Assembly: GCA_963749675.1 (NCBI GenBank)
Contig: CAVVNT010000010.1
Span: 682,001-746,000 of the forward strand
DNA from: Roseitranquillus sp963749675
Lineage (GTDB): Bacteria; Pseudomonadota; Alphaproteobacteria; Rhodobacterales; Rhodobacteraceae
DNA length: 64,000 nt
Direction: 5' to 3'
A program made the position numbers and the translations under genes. This document shows, in pieces, positions 1 through 8,070 of this stretch (the first letter of the stretch is position 1; each line of letters opens with the position of its first letter). Under the pieces are notes generated by a model. It worked only from the letters and a program-made list of their open reading frames with translations. It was not told where the DNA came from and ran no database searches.

Positions 1-1
1 G

Positions 2-103
2 CAGGACGGCCGCATGCAGGGGACCGCAGCGCGATCTATGAAAGTGGATGAAGTTCTGCGCGACGTAACCTGCACCTTCCTGCTCGGTGCGGTGGGCCAG
101 TGA
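2..103 (+). CDS. C-terminal end of an unidentified protein (partial)
   Basis: An open frame enters from the left edge and ends at TGA 101-103. It encodes about 33 residues ending in TFLLGAVGQ. The next gene starts 6 bp later at 110, so the two probably form an operon. Too little is visible to name a family. It could be a chance open frame, but the tight spacing to a signal-peptide gene favours a real gene end. Confidence 0.35.
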   Translation, partial: QDGRMQGTAARSMKVDEVLRDVTCTFLLGAVGQ

Positions 104-109
104 GGCAGC

Positions 110-193
110 ATGATACGCTTGTGCATGTTCGCCCTTCTGCAGTTTCTTCTTTTCAGCGGTATCTCGACGGCTGCCGCCGAGGAGCCTTCCAAG
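110..193 (+). pseudogene. 5' fragment of a secreted peptidoglycan-binding-domain protein, cut by insertion sequences
   Basis: Starts at ATG 110 and encodes a clear signal peptide: Met-Ile-Arg, a hydrophobic core FALLQFLLFSG, then a likely cleavage after STAAA. After 28 codons it runs into an IS5-type element at about 194. The rest of the gene lies at 3231-4391. Joining codon 28 (AAG, 191-193) to GCT at 3231 gives one uninterrupted frame, so this is the exported N-terminus of that protein. It is a fragment as sequenced. Confidence 0.75.
187..193. repeat. 7-bp direct repeat TTCCAAG flanking the IS pair (partner at 3224-3230)
   Basis: TTCCAAG occurs at 187-193, just left of the first IS, and again at 3224-3230, just right of the second IS. 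Deleting everything from 194 to 3230 restores the reading frame of the split gene. The repeat therefore behaves as a target-site duplication of the whole 3.0-kb IS pair. Confidence 0.75.
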
Positions 194-1687
194 TCGCCAC
201 TGAACATCACGCCGCGGCGCCGGTCGTGGCGTAGTTTGGCCGGGCCTGTTCGATGTTGTTGGCGATTGCTGCCATCAGCGCGGCGAGGATCACGGCCACA
301 AGAGCCCTCAGATGGGCCAGGATCATGCGGATGTTGTGCCCGCAGCCGCAGAGGACAGCGTGGAGTGCGTCGCCGAGCGTGCCCTTGAGGGCGCAGCGGG
401 CGAGGCGGCCGTCGGTCTTCATGTGGCCGACCGCCGGTTCGATTGCACTGCGGCGGCGCAGGTCGCGCCGGAGCGCCGGCGTCATGCCGCGGCGCTGGCC
501 GGAGATGAAGACCTCGGTCGTCTCAACGCCATGACCCCTATAGCCGCGGTCGACGAAGGCTCTCTTCGGTGATGTGTCCGTCAGGATCTCCACCTGCTCG
601 AGCGCTTCTCGCAAGGTATGGCCATCGTACGGGTTGCCGGTCATCGCGCGCATGCCGACGACGAAGCCCTCCTTGTGCGTGGTCGCCACCGAGACCTTGG
701 AGCCGAACTCGTAACGGACGCGCGCCTTGCCCTTGGAGATGCAGTCCACCTCAGGCTCGTGCAGCGCATAGAGCTTCCGCTTGTCCTTCGGCTTCTGCCG
801 CAGGAGGCGCTCAACGAGGGCGATCTCGCCCTCGATCCGCTCCCGCAGGGCGGTGTCGGTCACGGCGTGCAGCTGCCGCTGGATGTCGCGCAGGACCCGG
901 CCGGTGTAGCCTTTCAGCCGCCGCAGCCCCTTGCGCATCCGCTTGAACTGGCGGGCGTGGGCATAGCGACCGACCTGTCCGGCCAGACGCGGCGCCAGCC
1001 GCGCGTAGCTTTGGCGAAGCGACAGGCCCGCCTCCTGGGCAAGCGCCACCAGGCGCCGACGCGCTTTCTCGTAGAGCCGTGTATCGGTTGGATGCGCGAT
1101 CGCCTTCTCCATCACCGTCGTGTCCACGATCACCGTCTCCGCGCTCCGCTCGGAAATCACTCCGGCCTCGCGCCCGGCCTCGATCGTCTTGGTCAGGAGC
1201 CACTCGGCACCTTCCTCCCCGATCCGGTTCCGCCACCGCGTCAGCGACGAAGGATCGACAGGAGGACGGTGCTGAAAGAACGTCTCGCCACAGAGGTGCT
1301 GGTAGTACGGGTTCTCCACCCACCGGGCCACGACCGCCTCGTCCGACAGCCGGTAGGCGTGCTGGAGGTAGAGCAGCCCCGCCACCAGCCGTGGAGAGGT
1401 CGCCGGGCGCCCCGTGTGCGACGGGAAGAACCCCGCCCATTCCTCCTCGAAGAACTCCCAGTCGATCAGCCCGGCAAGCTTCACCAGTTCGTGGCGCAGG
1501 TCGATCATGTCCGCCAAGCGCGGGCGCAACAGGTCGTCCTGCTCAGGGGCACGGGATTTGGGCTTCATGCGTCGATCCGAAATTGCAGGGTTCTCGCCCC
1601 AAACCTACCAAACCCTGCGGTTCGAAAATATCAAAAACGTCACGTCATCAAATAAAATCAATGCGTTGGACGTTGATCAGGGCGAAC
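194..1687 (-). mobile_element. IS5-family insertion sequence, copy A
   Basis: The element carries one transposase gene on the minus strand. The right end reads TTGATCAGGGCGAAC (1673-1687), which resembles the terminus of neighbouring copy B (TTGTTCAGGCTGAAC). The left end near 194 (GTCGCCACTGAACATCA) is an imperfect inverted match to it. The left boundary is set by the TTCCAAG repeat at 187-193. Only six bases, TAAGTA, separate it from copy B. End points are inferred to within a few bases. Confidence 0.7.
207..1568 (-). CDS. IS5-family transposase, DUF772 plus DDE domain (copy A)
   Basis: This 453-residue transposase catalyses cut-and-paste movement of its IS. An N-terminal DUF772-type region, with FPSHTGRPATSPRLVAG and the run HLCGETFFQHRPPVDPSSLT, precedes a DDE_Tnp_1 domain. 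Candidate catalytic residues are Asp in VIVDTTVMEKA, Asp in AFVDRGYRGHG and Glu in RRSAIEPAVGHMKTDGR. The last motif keeps the R-x3-E-x6-K spacing of IS4/IS5-type enzymes. The frame is intact, so this is the only one of the three related copies in the window that could be active. Confidence 0.9.
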   Translation of the reverse strand: MKPKSRAPEQDDLLRPRLADMIDLRHELVKLAGLIDWEFFEEEWAGFFPSHTGRPATSPRLVAGLLYLQHAYRLSDEAVVARWVENPYYQHLCGETFFQHRPPVDPSSLTRWRNRIGEEGAEWLLTKTIEAGREAGVISERSAETVIVDTTVMEKAIAHPTDTRLYEKARRRLVALAQEAGLSLRQSYARLAPRLAGQVGRYAHARQFKRMRKGLRRLKGYTGRVLRDIQRQLHAVTDTALRERIEGEIALVERLLRQKPKDKRKLYALHEPEVDCISKGKARVRYEFGSKVSVATTHKEGFVVGMRAMTGNPYDGHTLREALEQVEILTDTSPKRAFVDRGYRGHGVETTEVFISGQRRGMTPALRRDLRRRSAIEPAVGHMKTDGRLARCALKGTLGDALHAVLCGCGHNIRMILAHLRALVAVILAALMAAIANNIEQARPNYATTGAAA

Positions 1688-1713
1688 TAAGTAGTTCAGC
1701 CTGAACAATCCGA

Positions 1714-3110
1714 TCAGACGGTGGCAGCGCCGGCTGCGTGAGCGTTGTCGGGTCTGAATGCGCCGAGAATGGCGGCGATCAGGGCGACCAAAAATGCCCT
1801 GAGGCGGGCGAGGATCTTGCGGATGTTGTGGCCGCAGGCGCAGAGGACGGCGAAGAGCGCGTCGCCGGTCGTTCCCTTGAGCGGGCAGCGCGTCAGCCGC
1901 CCGTCGGTCTTCATGTGGCCGATCTCCGGCTCGATGGCGCTGCGGCGGCGCAGGAGCTTGGCGAGTGCCGGCGTGAGGCCCCTGCGGGTGCCGCTGATCA
2001 GCACGCGGGTGGTCTCGACGCCGTGCCCGCGGTCGCCGCGGTCGACGACGGCGAGGGACGGGCGGCGATCGGTCAGCACCTCGACCTGCTCGAGCGCCTC
2101 GGCGAGGGTGTGGCCGTCGTAGGGGTTTCCCGGCAGCGCCCGCATGCCGACGATGAAGCCTTCGCGGGTGGTGGCGGCGACGCTCACCTTGGTGCCGAAC
2201 TCGTGAGCCGCACCCGCGCCTTGCCCTTGGAGATGCAGTCGACCTCCGGCTCGTGCAGGCTGTAGAGCTTGCCCTTGTCCTTCGGCTTCTGGTGCAGGAG
2301 CCGCGAGGTCAGCACCAGCATGTCGAGGATGCGCTCGCGCAGGGGCCCTTGGGGGATGTCTTCGAGCCGGCGGCGGAGATCACGCATCACCCGGACGGTG
2401 TAGCCCTTCGGCGTGCGCAGCACCTTTCGCATCCGCCTGAACTGGCGGGCGTGGGCGTACCTTCCGGCCTTCGCCGCCAGCCGCGGCGCCAGGCGCGCAT
2501 AGCTCTGACGCAACTCGATGCCGGCCTCGACGGCGAGCGCCACCAGCTTCCGCCGCGCCGTCTCGTAGAGCCGGGCGTCGGTCGGGTGGGCGATGTTCTT
2601 TTCCATCACCGTGGTGTCGACCGACACCCGCTCAAGGCTCCGGTCCGCGACCGTTCCCGAGGCGCGGCCGGCCTCATTCGTCAGGGAAACGCCCCACTGG
2701 GGCCTTTCCTCTTCTTCCTCATTCTTGGTCAGCAGCCATTCCACGCCCTCTTCACCGATCCGCTGGCGCCAGCGGGTGAGCGAGGAGGGATCGATCGGCG
2801 GGCGGTGCTGGAAGAAGGTCTCGCCGCAGAGGTGCTGGTAGTACGGGTTCTCGACCCACCTTGCGACCACCGCCTCGTCCGACAGCTCGAAGGCGTGCTG
2901 GAGATAGAGGAGCCCCGCCACCAGCCGCGGCGACGTCGCCGGTCGCCCGGTGCCCGACGGGAAGAACCCGGCCCACTCCCGCTCGAAGAACTCCCGCTCG
3001 ATCAGCGTCTCGAGCTTTACCAGCTCGTGGCGCATGTCGATCAGGTCGACCAGGCGCGGCCGCAGCAGATCGTCCTGCTCGGGCTGGCGGGGTTTCGGCT
3101 TCATCGGCAC
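1714..3110 (-). pseudogene. IS5-family transposase, frameshifted (copy B)
   Basis: Homologous to copy A along its length. The N-terminal part (3110 down to 2184) carries the DUF772-type region and the first catalytic Asp (VSVDTTVMEKN). The C-terminal part (2187 down to 1714) carries VVDRGDRGHG and RRSAIEPEIGHMKTDGR. The frame breaks at about 2205, where copy A reads RVRYEFGSK and this copy reads RVRLTSSAPR before a stop. That is a net shift of one base. It also has a 15-codon in-frame insertion at about residues 127-142 that copy A lacks. It cannot make a full transposase without frameshifting. Confidence 0.85.
2672..2724 (-). repeat. 45-bp in-frame palindromic insertion with 8-bp direct repeats inside a transposase gene
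   Basis: On the coding strand GAATGAGG is repeated at an interval of 45 bp (complement at 2672-2679 and 2717-2724). Between the repeats lies a near-perfect hairpin, GGAAAGGCCCC-AGT-GGGGCGTTTCC. The 45 bp add 15 codons without breaking the frame. The same insertion is in copy C at 48178-48230 and absent from copy A. It looks like a mini palindromic element that landed in the ancestor of copies B and C. Confidence 0.7.
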
Positions 3111-3230
3111 ATCCGAAATCGCAGGGTTCTCGCCCGAATCCTACGAAACCCCGCGATCCAAAACCTCGAGAAACCAAAGGTTCTTCTGCGAAATCAGCAG
3201 CATGTCCCTTGTTCAGGCTGAACTTCCAAG

Positions 3231-4391
3231 GCTCGCTTAGCTGCAATTAAGACGGCCTATGCGCGGGCGCTCGAAGCGCAGCGGCCGGAACGGCTGAGCT
3301 TGCTTCGCGATCTCCGCGACAGCCTCGAGCGCTTGATCGACGACCACCCATCAAGCAACGTAGCTGTGGACATCCTTCTGCGTCGCGAGCTTGATGGGCT
3401 GGATCTCAATGCCATAGACACCACCCTTATCGAGGCGCTCGGCGACCGCCCGGTCGTGGTGCAAGCAGCACTTTCCAGAGAAGTCGAAGAACTTGATAGG
3501 GATAAGGAATCGGATCAGCCGGGCGTTCCATCTGCATCGACGAGCATCACTTCGGGCACCGCTCCGCCCGAGCAGCGCGAGCCGGAAAACGTCAAACCGG
3601 CCCTCACCAAGCCTCCGGAGACTCCGACGACGCCGCCCGGTGATCTATCCGAAGACGAATCGCCCGGGTCAGATTCGCGGCAAAACGGTGCCAATAGGAC
3701 GGGGCAAAACAGCGAGAACCTTGAGGTCGCGACACTGCTCCCGACGGCCGACGCCGAGGCTGTGAACGACCGGCCAGAGGAGCGACTCGATCCGGCAACA
3801 GAAGAGGGCGAGACACAACTCGGTCTGTCGCGCCAAGATATCCGAGAGATTCAGGCCCGCCTGACGGCAATCGGGATCGACCCGCGGGGTATCGACGGAA
3901 TAACTGGACCTGGAACTCGGGGCGCAATTCGGCAATGGCAGCAGGAGTTGGGTCTGACCGAGACGGGTTACCTCGACGCTCCGCACATGGATAGCTTGCG
4001 TGAGTTCTCCCAATCCGCCTACGACGCTTGGAAAGCAGATCCTGGAAACCGCGCGCGGGTCGAGGTCGTCGCGATCACGCCGACGCGGATGTCTGGCACG
4101 TTGCGCTTTTCTGCGCGTTGCGGCAGCGGCAGCAGTCTTCCAGGCCAGACCTTCACCGGGACGATGACCATCGCGTACGTCGGGAGTGGCACTTACCGTG
4201 GAACTGCGAGGAACTCGCAAGGACTCAGGGGACAGGTTTCAACTCGTGTAACCGGACGAAATGTTGAAAGCTTTATCAATTGGGGATTCCTTTTTGGAAC
4301 GGTGCGCTCACAAGGCCGTATTTCCGATGACGCTCGAACGTTTTCTGGACGAGATTTTAACGGCTGCAGAGTGACTGCGTCAAAAGCGTAA
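3231..4391 (+). pseudogene. 3' fragment of a secreted protein with a peptidoglycan-binding-like domain
   Basis: This is the continuation of the gene that starts at 110. The residues after the IS (ARLAAIKTAYARALEAQRPE) follow codon 28 in frame. A helical N-terminal part is followed by a low-complexity Ser/Pro/Glu/Thr linker. A PG_binding_1-like domain comes next, with REIQARLTAIGIDPRGIDG then TGPGTRGAIRQWQQELGL. The C-terminal domain is rich in small residues, holds two Cys (FSARCGSGS and FNGCRV) and ends in CRVTASKA. A periplasmic role is inferred. A TTG at 3300 could start a truncated cytoplasmic product, but the signal peptide is lost. Base composition here is less GC-rich than the core genes further right. 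Confidence 0.75.
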
Positions 4392-5115
4392 CAATCAGCG
4401 CGACGAGGCTTTGAACGGTGTCTCAGGAAACTGTGCAGATGGGACGAGTGGTTGTTTCGCGCAACAGCAGATTGATGCTGTAAGCGACGACACAACAAAG
4501 GAAATTGACAGGAGTCACGCCAAAACTTGACAGTGATCGGCTACTCGGGTCCCGGCACCGCAGCTGCTGCTGGGGCTCGAGACAGCTGGGCCTATGCAAG
4601 CCGGAAATGTGGTGACATGCCGTCTTAGGACTGTTCGGGCGCTTCGTGGTCGAAAGCGGGAATGTGCTCAGGCCAATAGCTGCGATTGCGGCTTCGGTTT
4701 CGATCCGGTCATCTGACTGGAAGACTCGGATGACCGGTCAGTCGGCGAAGCGCTCCTCGGGCTCTGCACAGCCCTGGTTCGGTCGCCTCGCTCCCTCGCT
4801 CGGAAGCCGCGAGGTCCGCTGGCTGCGCTTTACTGACCTTGGCTTGGTCGAGCAATAGGTCGGCGTGCGGACGCAAGCTGCCATTAGCGCTCTGCGAGAG
4901 CTCGCTGCAGTGCGTGAAGAAGAGGACGTGCTGAGGAGCAGAGAGAGCAATCTAAGCGCTGCCGACTTTCTAGTCACAGGTGAACCGCGCGCCTCACTCG
5001 GAGGCGAGGAAAACAATGCAACCCAGAGATCGGGCCCATCCGAGTGGCCGTCCGCCGCTTGCGGATGATCCCGGATTGTGCTCCCACTCCCTGGAACCTC
5101 TGTGGATGCAGATCG
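4392..5115. other. Gene-poor gap before the glycosyltransferase gene
   Basis: About 720 bp with no convincing gene. Short open frames at 4646-4858 and 4865-5068 show no recognisable motif. Two TTGACA-like hexamers (near 4507 and 4528) could belong to promoters, but no clear -10 partner or start codon follows at a sensible distance. Confidence 0.4.
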
Positions 5116-6369
5116 ATGAAAATCGCGTACCTTCTCAACACGTATCCGCTACCGAGCTCGACATTCATCCGTCGCGAAATCGAGGCACTCGAACGCCTTG
5201 GATTGACCATCTACCGATTTGCGATGCGACGCTGGACCGAGACGCTCGTTGAGGAGCGTGACCAGGCGGAAGCGCGAAAGACAACCTATCTGCTCGATCG
5301 AAAGATTGAGCTAATCCTCCATCTAAGTCTGGAGTTGCTCGGAAACACCGCAGGAGTGCTTCGCGCACTGTGGCTGACGCGCGATTTTACCGCGCGCGGC
5401 TATGTACGTGGCATTGCGTACTTCCTAGAGGCGGTGCGCTTCAAGCGTGAAGCGGAGAGACGAAGTATCCAACACTTCCATGCGCATTTCAGCAGCAATG
5501 CGGCGACGGTCGCAGTACTGGCGCAAGAGTTAGGTGGTCCGACATTCAGCTTCACTGTACACGGACCGGAGGACTTTCATGACGCCGAGCCGAACCGCCT
5601 CCTGCTGAAGATCCACAAGGCTGCCTTCGTTGTCGTGATATCAGATTACGCGTGGGGTCAGCTCGCAACCCGGACCGGACCACGATGTTGGCACAAGATC
5701 CACGTGGTCAGGTGTGGTCTGGATCTGGAGGAATTCCAGCCGAGTGATGTGCCCAACTCGCAAGAGATCGTGTGCATAGGGCGGCTGACCCCAAGAAAGG
5801 GTCAGGTCCTGTTGCCATTGGCCGTCGCGAAGGCCTTGGCGGGCGGACATGAGCTGCACATGACATTGATCGGCGACGGTCCGATCTGGCCTGAGATCGT
5901 GGACGAGATCGACCGGCTAGAGTTGAAGGGTCATGTTCATCTGGCGGGTTGGGGCAGCGATGCCGAAGTACGCCAGGCGATCGCGGCGTCCCGTGCGCTA
6001 GTGCTGCCGACGTTCTCAGAAGGCCTTCCGGTTGTGGTTCTAGAGGCGCTGGCCCTCGGGCGGCCGGTCATAGCGACCTATGTGGCGGCGATTCCTGAGA
6101 TCCTGGACGCCACATGTGGCTGGCCTGTCCCCGCCGGCGACGTGGAGGAGTTGGCCGCAGCGATGGTGCGAGCGCTGCGGGCCGACACATCAGAACTCTC
6201 GGCGATGGGTCGCATCGGCCGCCAGCGTGTGGCGGAACGGCACGACATTAGAGGTTCGGCGGCGCAGTTGCGGAACTTGTTCCGGCAATACGCGAGTTCT
6301 GACGATAAATTCGCCTCAAAGGTGCGGCCTGAGCAATTGCCGTCAGCGGCTCCGCACTCGCTCCGGTAG
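5116..6369 (+). CDS. GT4-type glycosyltransferase
   Basis: This 417-residue protein probably transfers a sugar from a nucleotide sugar to a lipid- or glycan-linked acceptor at the inner face of the membrane. The ATG at 5116 is chosen because the product then begins MKIAYLLNTYPLPSSTFIRR, the usual first strand of GT4 enzymes; the frame is open further upstream to 5044 without homologous-looking sequence. The C-terminal GT-B half has CIGRLTPRKGQ, LIGDGPIWPEI and the E-x7-E motif in EGLPVVVLEALALGRPVIA. The sugar and acceptor cannot be read from sequence. It lies 156 bp upstream of the radical SAM gene and may share its transcript. Confidence 0.88.
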   Translation: MKIAYLLNTYPLPSSTFIRREIEALERLGLTIYRFAMRRWTETLVEERDQAEARKTTYLLDRKIELILHLSLELLGNTAGVLRALWLTRDFTARGYVRGIAYFLEAVRFKREAERRSIQHFHAHFSSNAATVAVLAQELGGPTFSFTVHGPEDFHDAEPNRLLLKIHKAAFVVVISDYAWGQLATRTGPRCWHKIHVVRCGLDLEEFQPSDVPNSQEIVCIGRLTPRKGQVLLPLAVAKALAGGHELHMTLIGDGPIWPEIVDEIDRLELKGHVHLAGWGSDAEVRQAIAASRALVLPTFSEGLPVVVLEALALGRPVIATYVAAIPEILDATCGWPVPAGDVEELAAAMVRALRADTSELSAMGRIGRQRVAERHDIRGSAAQLRNLFRQYASSDDKFASKVRPEQLPSAAPHSLR

Positions 6370-6525
6370 ATCCAGAAGCGGCTAAGTCAGCCGACGGTCG
6401 CGTGACCCGGCCGACTTACTCGATTATTAAGGAAAATTGTACTTCCGGCATGACAAGTCCGGGGGCGACGGTCTATCCGGACACTCCACACAGGTGCCGC
6501 AAGTACAGATTGATCGGATTTTTTG

Positions 6526-8070
6526 ATGACGTTTCAGAGGGCTCTGCGTCCAGCTCGGGGACAGCTTTCTCATGGTTACTCCACGCCAACGAGAAATTCC
6601 TCAAAATTTCGTGCCACCCTAATCGACCTCAATAACTTTGCCACTTTCCCAACGCTTTCGATCGGGCTTCTGGTTGCCGCTCTTCGAAACGACGGCCACT
6701 CTGTAGACGTTGTCAGCCCTCTAGCGCACGATGTCCCGGGAGCGGTTCGCGAACGACCCGAGTCCATCGCGTCTCATTGGCAACGCCGCCTTAGCCTTTC
6801 CACCTGGTGGCCGGCTCAGGGTGTCCAGGCAGCAATGCGCCGAGTTTGGCGCGCACGCCGCGAGCGGCCGCACCCGATCGTGATCCGCGAAGCGAAACGA
6901 GCTCTGGCGACCGGCCCTGACGCCCTCTTGCTATCCGCCTACATGCAGCATTTTCCGTCCGTCGTGGAGATCTGTCGACTGGCGAAGCAGTACGGGGTGC
7001 CGGTGATCTTGGGTGGGCCGATGTTCAACATCGGATCCATTGCAGATGAGTGGAGGAAAATCCCTGGGCTTACCGCGATCTACGGCGGCGAAGCGGACAT
7101 GACTGCGCCGGCGATCCTGAGTGCGCTTGGCGAAGGATCGGACCTGCTAAAGTTTCCCGGCATCACCCTGCCGGACGGTCGTCGATCGCAAGTTGCGTCG
7201 CCGCTCCGGCCGCTCGATGCTACGCCCCTGCCGGATTTTGCCGATTTTCCATGGGACCGCTACCCGACGCGCATGATCCCGCTAATGACCGGACGTGGAT
7301 GTCAGTGGAACCGCTGCGTCTTCTGCAGCGACATCGTCTCTGCGAATGGCCGGAGCTTTCGCACGCGCAGCGTCGACTCCGTTTTGGAGGAGATGCGCGA
7401 GCAGTCGCGGCGTTACGGCGCGACCAATTTCTTGTTCCTTGACCTAAAGTTGAACTCGAACCCGAACATGCTGAGGGGGATCTCGGAGCGTGTGCAGGAC
7501 TTCGTTCCCGGTGCTGAATGGGTTGGCACGGTTCACGTTGATCTCCGCAAGGACAACGGTCTTTCGCGCAGGGATCTGCGGACAGCGTCGGCGGCCGGCC
7601 TGCGGCGGCTGAGCTTCGGCCTGGAGACGGGCAGCCAGCGGCTTCTTGACGCGATGGACAAGGGCAGCACTGTCGAAGCCAATTCTGCGTTCATTCGGGC
7701 CGCGCACGAGGCAGGCATTAGCGTTCGCTGCACCATGTTCAGCGGCTTTCCGGGAGAAACGGCCACCGATCTTGAGCAGACCGCGGCCTTCCTCGAGGAG
7801 CACGAAGCTTATCTCGATCGTGTTCGTTTTAATTGGTTCGCGGTCATCGAGGGAACGCCGATCTTCGACGCAATGGCAGCCAACCGTGGCGAACTCGACG
7901 GCGCCATCATGCGCGGGTTTGATCGCAGCGAAGGCCGCGGTCGTGGCCACCACGCACGCTTTCACGCGCGCTCGTACCGCGCAGCCAAGGCTCGCGTTCT
8001 CCACGCCGTATACAGGATCAACCGTAAACATCTCCCGGTCGTGGCGAGACACTTCGATGGGATCATGTAG
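6526..8070 (+). CDS. B12-binding-type radical SAM protein
   Basis: This 514-residue protein has the layout of cobalamin-dependent radical SAM enzymes. A Rossmann-like N-terminal domain carries LIDLNNFATFPTLSIGLLVA, DALLLSAYMQHFPSVVEI and VILGGPMFNIG, and lacks an obvious DxHxxG cobalamin-His motif. It is followed by a radical SAM barrel with RGCQWNRCVFC, a CX4CX2C cluster motif. Later barrel features are SFGLETGSQRLLDAMDKG and MFSGFPGETATDLE. Such enzymes often methylate or rearrange unactivated carbons, but the substrate is unknown. The nitric oxide synthase gene starts on the base after its stop codon, so the two proteins are probably made together. The start is uncertain because the ribosome-binding site is weak. 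Confidence 0.88.
   Translation: MTFQRALRPARGQLSHGYSTPTRNSSKFRATLIDLNNFATFPTLSIGLLVAALRNDGHSVDVVSPLAHDVPGAVRERPESIASHWQRRLSLSTWWPAQGVQAAMRRVWRARRERPHPIVIREAKRALATGPDALLLSAYMQHFPSVVEICRLAKQYGVPVILGGPMFNIGSIADEWRKIPGLTAIYGGEADMTAPAILSALGEGSDLLKFPGITLPDGRRSQVASPLRPLDATPLPDFADFPWDRYPTRMIPLMTGRGCQWNRCVFCSDIVSANGRSFRTRSVDSVLEEMREQSRRYGATNFLFLDLKLNSNPNMLRGISERVQDFVPGAEWVGTVHVDLRKDNGLSRRDLRTASAAGLRRLSFGLETGSQRLLDAMDKGSTVEANSAFIRAAHEAGISVRCTMFSGFPGETATDLEQTAAFLEEHEAYLDRVRFNWFAVIEGTPIFDAMAANRGELDGAIMRGFDRSEGRGRGHHARFHARSYRAAKARVLHAVYRINRKHLPVVARHFDGIM

Larger units (their letters stand above)
1694..3223 (-). mobile_element. IS5-family insertion sequence, copy B
   Basis: The 15-bp terminal inverted repeats are perfect: GTTCAGCCTGAACAA at 1694-1708 and TTGTTCAGGCTGAAC at 3209-3223. 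The match extends to 16 bp if one more base is counted outside each end. The element is 1530 bp with one frameshifted transposase gene on the minus strand. A nearly identical but truncated and inverted copy (C) lies at 47679-48323. Its right flank carries the TTCCAAG repeat that pairs with the left flank of copy A. Confidence 0.88.
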
